A stretch of DNA of 64,000 nt from contig DXML01000024.1 in the NCBI GenBank assembly GCA_019414205.1, positions 6,598-70,597 on the forward strand, in the 5' to 3' direction. Under the pieces are notes generated by a model that had not been told where the DNA came from, did not search any database, and saw only the letters and a list, made by a program, of their open reading frames with translations. The number at the start of each line of letters is the position of its first letter. Position 1 is the first letter of the stretch. Shown here in pieces: positions 54,225 through 62,155 of this stretch. The translations under genes and the position numbers were made by a program. The stretch is from Collinsella sp. GTDB taxonomy: Bacteria; Actinomycetota; Coriobacteriia; Coriobacteriales; Coriobacteriaceae.

Positions 54225-54770
54225 CTATAACCCAAAGAAGCTAAGAATCTGATCGCGGCTTACGGGCTTGTACTCGTTGGCATCGAGACCGACATCGTAG
54301 CGAAAGATAGGGCGTTCGCGATCGCGGTTGCGCACGTTGGTGCGGTCTCCCCTGCTGTGGATATGCCCGTGTAGCATGATGGCGCCACGCGCCTTGCCGT
54401 TCCAGCTGAGCATGGGGTAATGGCTCAAAACCAGGCGATGGCCCTTGGCATAGCCAGGAGCAATCTCCAGGTAATCGCGCACGTCTTCCCAAATCTGCGG
54501 TACGTCGGGATCTTCCCAGTCGCTGTCATGGTTACCACGGATGAGCGTCACATTCTGGCATTCGATGCACTCGCGCAGGCGCACCGCCTCCGCCAGGGGC
54601 AAACGATAGGTAAAGTCTCCCAAGATATAGAGGCGGTCGTCCACAGCCACGCACTCATTGATGGCATCGATGACCTTGCGGTTCATCTCCTCGACCAAAT
54701 CAAACGGTCGATCCATGTCGTGCAAGATATTCGTATCGCCCAGGTGCAGGTCGGCGGTAAACCACATCAT
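54225..54770 (-). CDS. Calcineurin-like metallophosphoesterase
   Basis: A 181-residue phosphoesterase with the full metal-binding signature: FTADLHLGD (D-x-H), YILGDFTYR (GD), LIRGNHDSD (GNHD), VLSHYPML and HGHIHSRGD (GHxH). The family cleaves phosphodiesters or phosphomonoesters; substrate unknown. The ATG at 54770 has a GAGG at 9-bp spacing, while the one at 54785 has no site. Third gene of a probable operon with a HIRAN protein and a small acidic protein, so a nucleic-acid-linked role is plausible. Confidence 0.88.
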   Translation of the reverse strand: MMWFTADLHLGDTNILHDMDRPFDLVEEMNRKVIDAINECVAVDDRLYILGDFTYRLPLAEAVRLRECIECQNVTLIRGNHDSDWEDPDVPQIWEDVRDYLEIAPGYAKGHRLVLSHYPMLSWNGKARGAIMLHGHIHSRGDRTNVRNRDRERPIFRYDVGLDANEYKPVSRDQILSFFGL

Positions 54771-54836
54771 CGTCTCTGTCCTCATTTCGCAACGCGTCTA
54801 ACACGTGCCTAGTATACAGATGCAGCGATGCGACAG

Positions 54837-55013
54837 TTACCCAAAGAGCCCGCCGAACAGACCTCGGCGGCGCTTGTCCTTTTTATTCGAACCTTTATCC
54901 TGGGTGTTCTTATCCTTTTGCTTTTTGCGATCCTGCTCCAGCTCATCGTCATCGAGCAGCATATCCCACTCAAACGGATCGTCCGTCAAATCGAACAGGT
55001 CGTCGTCAAACAT
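54837..55013 (-). CDS. Small charged protein, 58 residues
   Basis: A split-charge protein: the N-terminal 30 residues are very acidic (FDDDLFDLTDDPFEWDMLLD), the C-terminal half lysine/arginine-rich, ending GLFGGLFG. No known family. GGAGG lies 5 bp before the ATG at 55013; a start at 55025 is less likely. It sits between the HIRAN gene (19 bp away) and the phosphoesterase gene (51 bp), so an accessory or regulatory peptide is the natural guess. Confidence 0.65.
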   Translation of the reverse strand: MFDDDLFDLTDDPFEWDMLLDDDELEQDRKKQKDKNTQDKGSNKKDKRRRGLFGGLFG

Positions 55014-55031
55014 GGCAGCCTCCATTGCCGA

Positions 55032-55358
55032 CTAGCGAGCATCCACCACATAGAGCCCAACGCGCACCTGATGCCACGGGCTGCGCTCGGGGGCAACCTG
55101 TTGCACACGGGCCTCAAATACGTCCTCGTGGCCGTAATACATCATCAAGGACAGTGGGCCGACCTCGTTTCCCGGAACGTAGCCAAGTTTGGTCTTGCCA
55201 TAGTAGATCGCAACTGCCTCGGGGTCATGAGGATTATCGCGCTCGGCACACAGCGTCAGTTTATCGCCCGCTTTAAGATCACCTAGGACCAAAGCGCCGT
55301 CGGCATATTGAAATCCTGCAATGTGAAATGACAGAAGAACACGTGAAGGCTCGTACAT
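55032..55358 (-). CDS. Stand-alone HIRAN-domain protein
   Basis: A 108-residue protein consisting almost only of a HIRAN domain: FHIAGFQYADGALVLGDL, then KLTLCAERDNPHDPEAVAI with YYGKTKLGYVPGNEVGPL, the (R/D)-N-P-x-D-x-x-A-V signature. HIRAN modules bind damaged or free 3' ends of DNA and usually form part of helicases such as HLTF, or stand alone near nucleases. First gene of the three-gene set with the small charged protein and the phosphoesterase; the ATG at 55358 is followed by strong conservation. Confidence 0.85.
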   Translation of the reverse strand: MYEPSRVLLSFHIAGFQYADGALVLGDLKAGDKLTLCAERDNPHDPEAVAIYYGKTKLGYVPGNEVGPLSLMMYYGHEDVFEARVQQVAPERSPWHQVRVGLYVVDAR

Positions 55359-55481
55359 AGCAACTCCCCTAACGGCCGGATAAACCGGCGTTTAACCTTA
55401 CAGAGAAGTCTACGAACTCGCGCGGACACAAATTCGCCCCACCCGTGCCTTTTCGACCGTTTGTCGCTACACCATCTGATT

Positions 55482-56861
55482 CTAATGCACAAACATGCGC
55501 ACGAACTTGTGCTTCCAGCTTGCGTAAGGAGCGTAGCGGAATGGCACGTCCAGCCACGTTGCCTTGTTCACGATGCTCTTCTTGTGGCTAAACGTATCGA
55601 AGCTCTCGCGTCCATGGTACTGCCCCATACCGCTCGCTCCCATGCCGCCAAAGCCCATATGGCTCGTAGCCAGATGCATGATGGTGTCGTTAACGCAGCC
55701 GCCGCCAAAGGGCACGTAGCGCACAAAGCGCTGCTGAACCGCGCGATCCCGACTAAAGATATACAGGGCCAGCGGCGTCGGGCGATTAGTGATGAACGCC
55801 TCGGCCTCGTCTAGGCTCTCAAACGTCAGCACCGGCAAGATGGGACCGAAGATCTCCTCCTGCATCACGGCGTCATCGGGGGTCACGCCGTCTAGGATCG
55901 TCGGCTCAATCTTGAGCGGCGACTCGCGCGCCGTGCCTCCCAGCACAACCTTATCGGGGTCGATCAGCCCGCGCACGCGCGCAAAATGCTTGGCGTTGAC
56001 AATATGACCGTAGTCCTCGTTGTCGAGCGGGTGCTCGCCAAACATACGGCGGGCCTCTTCCCTGATGAGGTCCAGCAGCTCGTCGTGCACGCGCGCATCG
56101 ACCAGCAGGTAGTCGGGCGCCACGCAGGTCTGCCCTACGTTGAGCCATTTACCAAAGGCGATACGCCGTGCCGCGACCTTCAAGTTTGCCGTCGCATCAA
56201 CGATGCAGGGGCTCTTGCCGCCCAGCTCAAGCGTCACGGGCGTGAGGTTTTTGCTCGCGCGCTCCATGACGAGCTTGCCGACCGGAACGCTACCGGTAAA
56301 GAAGATCTTGTCCCAGCACTCGTCGAGCAGCGCTTCGTTTTCGGCGCGGCCGCCCTCGACAACCGTCACCAGACGCGGATCAAACGCCTCTTCACAGATC
56401 CGCTTGAGCACCGCGCTTGATGCCGGAGCATAGGCGCTCGGCTTGATGACCACGGTATTGCCCGCGGCAAGGGCGCCGGCAAGCGGCTCGAGCGTTAGCA
56501 AAAACGGGTAGTTCCAGGGCGCCATAATGAGCGTGACGCCATAGGGCACGGCTTGCGTTTTGCACACACTCACGGCGTTGGCGAGGTCACACGGACGCAG
56601 GCGCGGACGACTCCATCGAGCCACATGCGCAATCTGATGACGAATCTCGGAAAGCGAGGTGCCGATCTCACACATATAGGCCTCGTCATGCGACTTTCCC
56701 AAATCGGTCTTGAGCGCATGGGCAATATCGGGTTCGTGCGCCCGCACTGCGTCGCGCAAGCTCACGAGCGCGCGACGGCGAGCGTTAACGTCAAACGTGG
56801 CGCGCGTCTTAAAGTAGGCGCGCTGATCGCCGACGATGCGCGCAATTTCCTCGGTGTTCAT
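55482..56861 (-). CDS. Aldehyde dehydrogenase family protein
   Basis: A 459-residue NAD(P)-dependent ALDH of the class 3 / fatty-aldehyde type. Catalytic Glu212 (LELGGKSP) and Cys246 (NVGQTCVAPD) are present; the nucleotide-binding MAPWNYPFLLTLEPLAGALA starts near 113 and FFTGSVPVGK near 187; the C-terminal GFGGMGASGMGQYHG follows. It oxidises aldehydes to acids, probably those made by the alcohol dehydrogenase whose stop codon lies only 8 bp upstream. A short C-terminal region (WKHKFVRMF) may form an amphipathic membrane contact. Confidence 0.92.
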   Translation of the reverse strand: MNTEEIARIVGDQRAYFKTRATFDVNARRRALVSLRDAVRAHEPDIAHALKTDLGKSHDEAYMCEIGTSLSEIRHQIAHVARWSRPRLRPCDLANAVSVCKTQAVPYGVTLIMAPWNYPFLLTLEPLAGALAAGNTVVIKPSAYAPASSAVLKRICEEAFDPRLVTVVEGGRAENEALLDECWDKIFFTGSVPVGKLVMERASKNLTPVTLELGGKSPCIVDATANLKVAARRIAFGKWLNVGQTCVAPDYLLVDARVHDELLDLIREEARRMFGEHPLDNEDYGHIVNAKHFARVRGLIDPDKVVLGGTARESPLKIEPTILDGVTPDDAVMQEEIFGPILPVLTFESLDEAEAFITNRPTPLALYIFSRDRAVQQRFVRYVPFGGGCVNDTIMHLATSHMGFGGMGASGMGQYHGRESFDTFSHKKSIVNKATWLDVPFRYAPYASWKHKFVRMFVH

Positions 56862-56869
56862 GGGCCCTC

Positions 56870-58090
56870 CTAATTCTCGTCTTCAAACATACCACCCGCA
56901 ACGACCTCGTACATATGCTCGAGCTCAAGACGGTCCATTAGAAGCGGAACGGGGTATAGCGGATTGGCCTCGGCATCGGCATGGGCCGCCATTTGCGGAA
57001 TATCGGAGCGGCGAATGCCCGTCACATATTTGGGAATGCCCAAGGCGGCATTCATGCGGTCGACCCAATCGATAAAGGCCTCGGCCGCAAGACTGTCCTG
57101 CGCGGTAGCCGGCGCAATGCCCGCCATGCGAGCAAGATCGGCAAGCTTGGGGGCGGCGGCGTCACCATAAGCGCGAAGCATGTGCGGCAGGATAATCGCG
57201 TTGGCCAAACCGTGCGGAATTCCGTATCGGCCGCCCAGACTGTGCGCGATGGCGTGAACGTATCCCACATAGGAGCGGGTAAACGCAACGCCCGCCTTAT
57301 ACGCCGCCGAAAGCATATTGCGACGCGCACGCATGTCGTCGCCATGCTCATAGGCCTCGAGCAAATTGTCGTGGATGAGCTGCACCGCCTGGCGCGCCAT
57401 CTTGCGCGTGTAGGGCGTGGTGCTACGGCCGATAAAGGCCTCGACGGCATGCGTCAGGGCATCCATACCCGTCTGCCCCGTAATGGAGGCGGGCAGGCCA
57501 CGTGTAAACTCGGGGTCGTGCACCGCAAAGCGCGGAATAAGCACAAAGTCGTTAATGGGGTACTTGTAGTGCGTCTCGTCATCGGTGATAACCGCCGCGA
57601 GCGTGACTTCGCTTCCCGTACCGGCGGTAGTGGGAACCGCAATAAGCAGCGGCAGGAGACGGTGAACGCGCAACAGGCCACGCATCTTGTTGATGGGCTT
57701 ATTTGGCTGTGCGATGCGTGCGCCCACGCCCTTGGCGCAGTCCATGGCCGAACCGCCGCCAAAGCCGATAATGGCCTGGCAGGCGCTCTCGCGATACAGG
57801 GACGCCGCTTCCTCCACGTTTGAGACCGTGGGGTTCGTACGCGTTTCGGCATAGACCGTAACGCCAATCCCCTGAGCCGTAAGCGCACGCTCGAGTGATG
57901 CCGTGAGCCCCAAACGTGCAATACCAGGGTCTGTCACGATAAGGACCTTCTGGATCGAGCGCTTTTGAAGCACTGCGGGCACATCCTCGGCATGCTCCAA
58001 AATGCGCGGCTCGGTATAGGGCAGAATCGGCAACGCGATGCGAAAAACCGTCTGATATGTTCGGCACCAGGCACGACGGGCTAGATGCAT
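56870..58090 (-). CDS. Iron-containing alcohol dehydrogenase
   Basis: A 406-residue type III alcohol dehydrogenase. GFGGGSAMDCAKGVGA near residue 110 binds NAD; VPTTAGTGSEVT near 155 is the family motif; metal ligands come from DALTHAVEAF, AIAHSLGG and YGIPHGLANAI, whose histidines are intact. It interconverts alcohols and aldehydes; the coupled aldehyde dehydrogenase suggests a two-step alcohol-to-acid route. AAGGAG at 8-bp spacing supports the ATG at 58090. Confidence 0.92.
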   Translation of the reverse strand: MHLARRAWCRTYQTVFRIALPILPYTEPRILEHAEDVPAVLQKRSIQKVLIVTDPGIARLGLTASLERALTAQGIGVTVYAETRTNPTVSNVEEAASLYRESACQAIIGFGGGSAMDCAKGVGARIAQPNKPINKMRGLLRVHRLLPLLIAVPTTAGTGSEVTLAAVITDDETHYKYPINDFVLIPRFAVHDPEFTRGLPASITGQTGMDALTHAVEAFIGRSTTPYTRKMARQAVQLIHDNLLEAYEHGDDMRARRNMLSAAYKAGVAFTRSYVGYVHAIAHSLGGRYGIPHGLANAIILPHMLRAYGDAAAPKLADLARMAGIAPATAQDSLAAEAFIDWVDRMNAALGIPKYVTGIRRSDIPQMAAHADAEANPLYPVPLLMDRLELEHMYEVVAGGMFEDEN

Positions 58091-58108
58091 AAAGGAAACT
58101 CCTTCATT

Positions 58109-58124
58109 TGTTGATAGGTCAACA
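58109..58124 (-). promoter_or_regulatory. Perfect dyad upstream of the alcohol dehydrogenase operon
   Basis: TGTTGATAGGTCAACA is a perfect 6-bp-arm inverted repeat (TGTTGA/TCAACA) about 20 bp before the ATG of the dehydrogenase. Its position suits an operator or the 5' end of the transcript. The cognate regulator is not in the immediate neighbourhood. Confidence 0.45.
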
Positions 58125-58204
58125 TTTGCTCGCCCGATTGTACTCAGCGGCGTCCGTATATGACTTGCAAACCGTTAATCAATCAACATCTTCATATCTC
58201 AAAA

Positions 58205-58232
58205 TTGTTTTATCAAAAATCATTCCTAATAG
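58205..58232 (+). promoter_or_regulatory. Candidate promoter of the rubrerythrin gene
   Basis: TTGTTT (58205-58210) and TAATAG (58227-58232), 16 bp apart, in an AT-rich stretch about 115 bp before the start codon. A long leader would follow. Only the sequence resemblance supports it. Confidence 0.4.
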
Positions 58233-58346
58233 GCTTCACATTCGGTCTCATTTATGGATAATAGAACTCGTCAAGACGCACGTCCGGAGAGGGCCCTTAC
58301 GGGACCGGACGAGCGCACCATCGCCATCGATCGAAAGGATCGAATC

Positions 58347-58907
58347 ATGAAGTTTGTTTGCCCCGTTTGCGGTTATGTGGAAGAGTTCGACGGCGACCAG
58401 CTGCCCGAGGATTTCAAGTGCCCCCAGTGCGGCGTTCCCGGTTCTCGCTTCCTGAAGCAGGAGGAGGGTCAGCTCGAGTGGGCTGCCGAGCACGTCGTGG
58501 GCGTCGCCAAGATGGAGGGCGTCTCTGAGGACATCGTTGCCGACCTGCGCGCCAACTTTGAGGGCGAGTGCTCTGAGGTCGGCATGTACCTGGCCATGGC
58601 TCGCGTCGCCCATCGTGAGGGCTATCCCGAGATCGGCCTGTACTGGGAGAAGGCTGCCCACGAGGAGGCCGAGCACGCCGCCAAGTTCGCCGAGCTTCTG
58701 GGCGAGGTCGTGACCGACTCCACCAAGAAGAACCTCGAGATGCGCGTTGAGGCCGAGAACGGCGCCACCGCCGGCAAGACCGATCTTGCCAAGCGCGCCA
58801 AGGCCGCTGGCCTCGATGCCATCCACGACACCGTGCACGAGATGGCTCGCGACGAGGCTCGCCACGGCAAGGCTTTCGCTGGCCTGCTCAAGCGCTACTT
58901 TGGCTAA
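58347..58907 (+). CDS. Reverse rubrerythrin (NADH peroxidase component)
   Basis: A 186-residue protein with an N-terminal rubredoxin module (CPVC at 5-8 and CPQC at 25-28) and a C-terminal four-helix ferritin-like di-iron domain with ECSEVGMYLAMARVA, KAAHEEAEHAAKFAEL and MARDEARHGKAFAGLL. This order, rubredoxin first, is that of clostridial reverse rubrerythrin, which reduces hydrogen peroxide or oxygen and is induced in anaerobes exposed to air. The ATG at 58347 lies after GAAAGGAT. Monocistronic, with a good terminator. Confidence 0.93.
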   Translation: MKFVCPVCGYVEEFDGDQLPEDFKCPQCGVPGSRFLKQEEGQLEWAAEHVVGVAKMEGVSEDIVADLRANFEGECSEVGMYLAMARVAHREGYPEIGLYWEKAAHEEAEHAAKFAELLGEVVTDSTKKNLEMRVEAENGATAGKTDLAKRAKAAGLDAIHDTVHEMARDEARHGKAFAGLLKRYFG

Positions 58908-58941
58908 GCCAACTGCCTGAGACATAACCTCTAGCTCGAAG

Positions 58942-58973
58942 AAGGCCCGGACCGTATTGGTTCGGGCCTTTTT
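58942..58973 (+). terminator. Rho-independent terminator after rubrerythrin
   Basis: AAGGCCCGGACC with GGTTCGGGCCTT, loop of five, then TTTTT. Confidence 0.88.
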
Positions 58974-59040
58974 GTGCCTCGAGGACTCGTTAACGCCCTG
59001 AAATAGAGCTATCTTCGGCATCGGTCTCTCGTCAAAAACT

Positions 59041-59160
59041 AAGTGAGTAGACTTTTCGAAACTTGCCGAGCAGACCATCCGTATTGCTTTATAAAGTCGC
59101 AGGTAAATGACTTGTTTCAAAACGGCCTGGTCGCCAAAGTGCCAAAAGCCTACTCACTTA
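59041..59160. repeat. 120-bp inverted-end repeat, copy 2
   Basis: Same ends as copies 1 and 3 (AAGTGAGTAGACTTTT ... AAAAGCCTACTCACTTA) with one mismatch in the right arm. Shares TCGCAGGTA in the centre and the segment CGGCCTGGTCGCCAAAGTGC near the right end with copy 3. The right end supplies the stop codon of the endonuclease-like gene. Confidence 0.9.
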
Positions 59161-60277
59161 GAACCGCAGCCGTCCACGATCGAGCTGTTTTGTGTCTAAC
59201 GGGCATCTTTCCGTCAATTACTCCCAATTTTGTCCAGTCAACGAATAGTTCAGACCGGAGTAATGTCTCAGCCCTTTGCTCATCTGAGCTTTTATCACGA
59301 TATTCAGCATCGAGCATCCTGCATACGGCCTTAACGATCGCGTGGAATCTACCCTCATCGGATATCTGTCTGTGTGTCAGGAGAAGTACATCGTAGCCCA
59401 TGGCCTGAAGGGCCGTCATGCGGTCAGCGTCACGCAAGCCATCCCCTGCGCGTCCGTGCGAGGCCTTTCCCTGACATTCAATGGCCACCTGTCGCCTGCC
59501 GTCCGGCGAAGAAAGAAGTAGGTCGATATATACACGGGACTTTCCCACAATCGCTCGAGCACTTGTGCTTAGCATCACTTCAACATTAAGCTCTATGCCG
59601 CAAAAACCTTCGCCTCCCAGGGATCGCGGCAGTGCAAGTAGCAAATACGCCTCGACCTCAAAAGGCGACGCGGCGCCCAATGGAACGAGTTGCGATACCG
59701 CTATAAATCTATTGCCGTAACGCATCCCGCAAACATCTGAACAAAAACGGTCAAGGTCTCCGCCCAAAACCAAAGCGTCTCGACGCCATAAATTTGAGGC
59801 GGTGCCGTCCTCGGACGGGCAGCGCACCCAACCGAACGTTGTCGAAATCGCGCCCGAATCAATTGCACGCGAAAGCTCCGCCTCAAGTGCCGCCGGCAGG
59901 GCACACACCGCAAACAAGCCACACATCTCCGCCAATACCAAAAGAAGCTGAAGATCCGTCAGATGCCGCAACATGATGAATGCCGTCAGTAGAGGAGACG
60001 TAATCAAAACCCCATGCTCCGTTTCCAGCACGGATTCCCTGGGAAGCTCACCAAGAAACAGCCGCTGCCTAATGCTGACAGGACAAGTCCGTTTGTTTCT
60101 CGACCGAACCAATGTATACAACGGAAAACCGAGCGCGACCGCAGCCGTCGGGTTGCGGGCGAGATCATATCGCTGCCGGTCTTCTTCCGGTCGTGGAAGC
60201 GGCGGACACAAAGCGCGGACTTGAGGAGGCAAACGCCAGTACCTAAAAGCTGATATGTCACAAAGTAGATCCTTCAT
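59150..60277 (-). CDS. Endonuclease-like protein with DUF559-type PD-(D/E)xK core
   Basis: A 375-residue protein, flanked on both sides by the 120-bp repeat. The N-terminal half (LFLGELPRESVLETEHGVLI, SPLLTAFIMLRHLTDLQLLL) resembles the helix-rich part of AbiEi-like or restriction-endonuclease-like proteins. Near residues 250-275 YIDLLL is followed by VAIECQGK, an aspartate then E-x-Q/K as in Vsr- and DUF559-type nucleases; DVLLLTHRQISDE follows. Sequence alone does not prove activity. Its stop codon (TAG) lies within repeat copy 2. The ATG at 60277 is chosen over a GTG at 60283; neither has a good ribosome-binding site. Confidence 0.65.
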   Translation of the reverse strand: MKDLLCDISAFRYWRLPPQVRALCPPLPRPEEDRQRYDLARNPTAAVALGFPLYTLVRSRNKRTCPVSIRQRLFLGELPRESVLETEHGVLITSPLLTAFIMLRHLTDLQLLLVLAEMCGLFAVCALPAALEAELSRAIDSGAISTTFGWVRCPSEDGTASNLWRRDALVLGGDLDRFCSDVCGMRYGNRFIAVSQLVPLGAASPFEVEAYLLLALPRSLGGEGFCGIELNVEVMLSTSARAIVGKSRVYIDLLLSSPDGRRQVAIECQGKASHGRAGDGLRDADRMTALQAMGYDVLLLTHRQISDEGRFHAIVKAVCRMLDAEYRDKSSDEQRAETLLRSELFVDWTKLGVIDGKMPVRHKTARSWTAAVLSE

Positions 60278-60360
60278 AGGCACAGGAAAACACGAATTTC
60301 AACCCAGCCGGTCTCGCTATGGCGCGAACGCAGCGTAAATGGCGTCGAACGGACTGTCAA

Positions 60361-60426
60361 GTTTTCAACAGCCCTCCCCAACTGACCAAAAGCTTGCCAA
60401 GAACTGGACGGGGCCCTGTTGAAAAC
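60361..60426. repeat. 66-bp inverted repeat upstream of the endonuclease-like gene
   Basis: GTTTTCAACAG (60361-60371) pairs perfectly with CTGTTGAAAAC (60416-60426); the loop holds AGCTTGCCAAG, and TTTTTTT follows 4 bp beyond on the plus strand. It lies in the 184 bp between the endonuclease-like gene and repeat copy 3. A small mobile palindrome or a plus-strand terminator. Confidence 0.6.
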
Positions 60427-60460
60427 CCCATTTTTTTCTCATGCAGGAGCTTTGCGCGGC

Positions 60461-60580
60461 AAGTGAGTAGACTTTTTTGAACATCCCGAGCAGGCCGGTC
60501 ATCCTGCTTTTCAAAACCGCAGGTAGATAGCTTGTTACAAAACTGCCTGGTCGCCAAAGTGCTAAAAGTCTACTCACTTA
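60461..60580. repeat. 120-bp inverted-end repeat, copy 3
   Basis: Begins AAGTGAGTAGACTTTTT and ends AAAAGTCTACTCACTTA. The interior shares CCGCAGGTAGAT and AACTGCCTGGTCGCCAAAGTGC with copy 2. GAGCAGGCC near the left can pair with GCCTGGTC near the right, giving one long imperfect hairpin. Its right end supplies the TGA stop codon of pdxR. Confidence 0.9.
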
Positions 60581-62010
60581 GGTTGCAGAGTGCCCCCCAT
60601 TAGCTGCAATTCCAAGGTAGTTAGTACTTTTGGACTCAGATCGTCATACTGAACAAGAATTTGAGTTGAGTTTTCAGGGACAGATGCGCCATCGGCACAC
60701 CAAAAACAGTCACCGATATCGATAAAAGGGATGCTCGAGCGCGTGAGGGCCCGTGCAAAAGAGCTTCCGCCCGCGTCACGTTCCACGGCCACGACGCAGT
60801 AAAGGCCAGCGTCTGCGTGCTCGATCGAAACCTCCCCCGCCGGAAATGCCTTCCGTACAAGCGTCGCCAGGCCATCACGCGCCTCGCGAGCACGAACGCG
60901 TACGCGGTTCACATGTCGCTCGTAATCACCCGATTCCAGCAAACGCGCCAAGGCAACCTGATCAACAGAACTTACCGACGAGGCGTAGAAACCAAGGTTG
61001 CGTTTAAACCTCTCCATTAGCTCATCGGGCAGGACCATATACGCCAAACGCAGGGCCGACGACAGACTTTTTGAAAACGTGTTGGTGTAGATGACCGATT
61101 GGGCGGCATCGATCGACGCAAGCGCGGGAATCGGCTTACCGGCAAGGCGAAACTCGCAATCAAAGTCATCTTCGATGAGATACCGACCCGGCTGCTCGGC
61201 GGCCCAGCTCAGCAGGGCATAGCGACGCGCAATGCTCGTCACAAGGCCGGTCGGATACTGATGGGACGGCATCAGGTGAAGGACATCCGCCCCGGTTTTC
61301 TGCAGAGCGCTCAAGTCCACGCCCTCACCGTCCAACGGGATATGCCGCACTTCGCAACCCATGGCCTGATAGATGCGCGTCAAACGCAAATACCCCGGAT
61401 CCTCAACGGCATACACCTTGTCCGCGCCAAGCAGCTGAACCAACATGGTATCGAGCAACTGGGCGCCCGCACCGATAACGATGTTGTTGGGGTCGACATT
61501 CATACCCCTTGTCCCGCGCAGATGGTGAGCAATTGCGCGTCGTAGCCGAACGGTGCCCTGCGCCGGCGCGGGCGAAAAGATTTCACGTTCGTCTTCGGAC
61601 GTCAGTGTCGCCCGTAGCGCGCTTTGCCAAAGCCGCGCCGCCTCCAAAGCGGAAGAAGAAAGAGCCTCGAACTGCTCGGTCTGTCCGTCGGAATCATGCG
61701 CGCTGGGGCCAACAGAGACAGCATCTCGGTCGATATCCCCCGCGGCCAAAGACAAAACCGGTGCATCGGGAAGCTCGCACGCGTAGTAACCACGCCGCGG
61801 CTTTGAGCAAATATAACCCTCGGCAAGCAACTGGCTATATGCATTCTCGATGGTAATGACACTGATTCCCAGATGACTGGCAAAGGCACGCTTAGACGGA
61901 AGATGCTCCCCCGCCGCAATACGTCCAGCTACGATATCATCTCGAATTTGCTGGTAAACATACTCATAGAGCGATGCTTCGCCGCGGTATTCCAAATTAT
62001 AGTCAAGCAT
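60574..62010 (-). CDS. pdxR: MocR-type transcriptional regulator of vitamin B6 synthesis (PdxR-like)
   Basis: A 478-residue MocR protein: an N-terminal GntR winged-helix domain (LYEYVYQQIRDDIVAGRIAAG, LPSKRAFASHLGIS, TIENAYSQLLAEGYI) joined by a linker to a type I aminotransferase-like domain that binds pyridoxal phosphate (IGAGAQLLDTMLVQLL, EDPGYLRLTRIYQAMG, IEDDFDCEFRLAGKP, and TNTFSKSLSSALRL with the probable PLP lysine). Because it is divergent from pdxST, it most likely activates those genes and represses itself, with PLP as the effector. The ATG at 62010 has AGGTGAC; the longer frame is unsupported. The last codons lie in repeat copy 3. Confidence 0.88.
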   Translation of the reverse strand: MLDYNLEYRGEASLYEYVYQQIRDDIVAGRIAAGEHLPSKRAFASHLGISVITIENAYSQLLAEGYICSKPRRGYYACELPDAPVLSLAAGDIDRDAVSVGPSAHDSDGQTEQFEALSSSALEAARLWQSALRATLTSEDEREIFSPAPAQGTVRLRRAIAHHLRGTRGMNVDPNNIVIGAGAQLLDTMLVQLLGADKVYAVEDPGYLRLTRIYQAMGCEVRHIPLDGEGVDLSALQKTGADVLHLMPSHQYPTGLVTSIARRYALLSWAAEQPGRYLIEDDFDCEFRLAGKPIPALASIDAAQSVIYTNTFSKSLSSALRLAYMVLPDELMERFKRNLGFYASSVSSVDQVALARLLESGDYERHVNRVRVRAREARDGLATLVRKAFPAGEVSIEHADAGLYCVVAVERDAGGSSFARALTRSSIPFIDIGDCFWCADGASVPENSTQILVQYDDLSPKVLTTLELQLMGGTLQPK

Positions 62011-62021
62011 GAGTTTGTCAC

Positions 62022-62071
62022 CTGACCTTATCGAGTCATTCAATCTGGCATTAGTCTGACCTTGCTATTAT
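62022..62071. promoter_or_regulatory. Candidate PdxR operator with direct repeats
   Basis: CTGACCTT occurs twice in the same orientation, at 62022-62029 and 62056-62063, 34 bp apart (about three helical turns), with a looser CTGGCATT at 62045-62052. A TATTAT -10-like box for pdxS follows at 62066-62071 without a good -35, as expected for an activated promoter. MocR regulators bind such direct repeats; the first copy also covers the pdxR ribosome-binding region. Confidence 0.6.
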
Positions 62072-62155
62072 CTCGAAAACTGAGTATTTCGCCATACCCA
62101 GCTCCCCGATAGGATGTTCCGTCAAGCAATACACATGCCAACCAAGGGAGCAACC

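Noticed and set aside
49321..60580. A CRISPR array or tRNA-like element for the 120-bp repeats
   Set aside because: Copies are kilobases apart, have inverted ends rather than direct short repeats with spacers, and do not fold as a cloverleaf.
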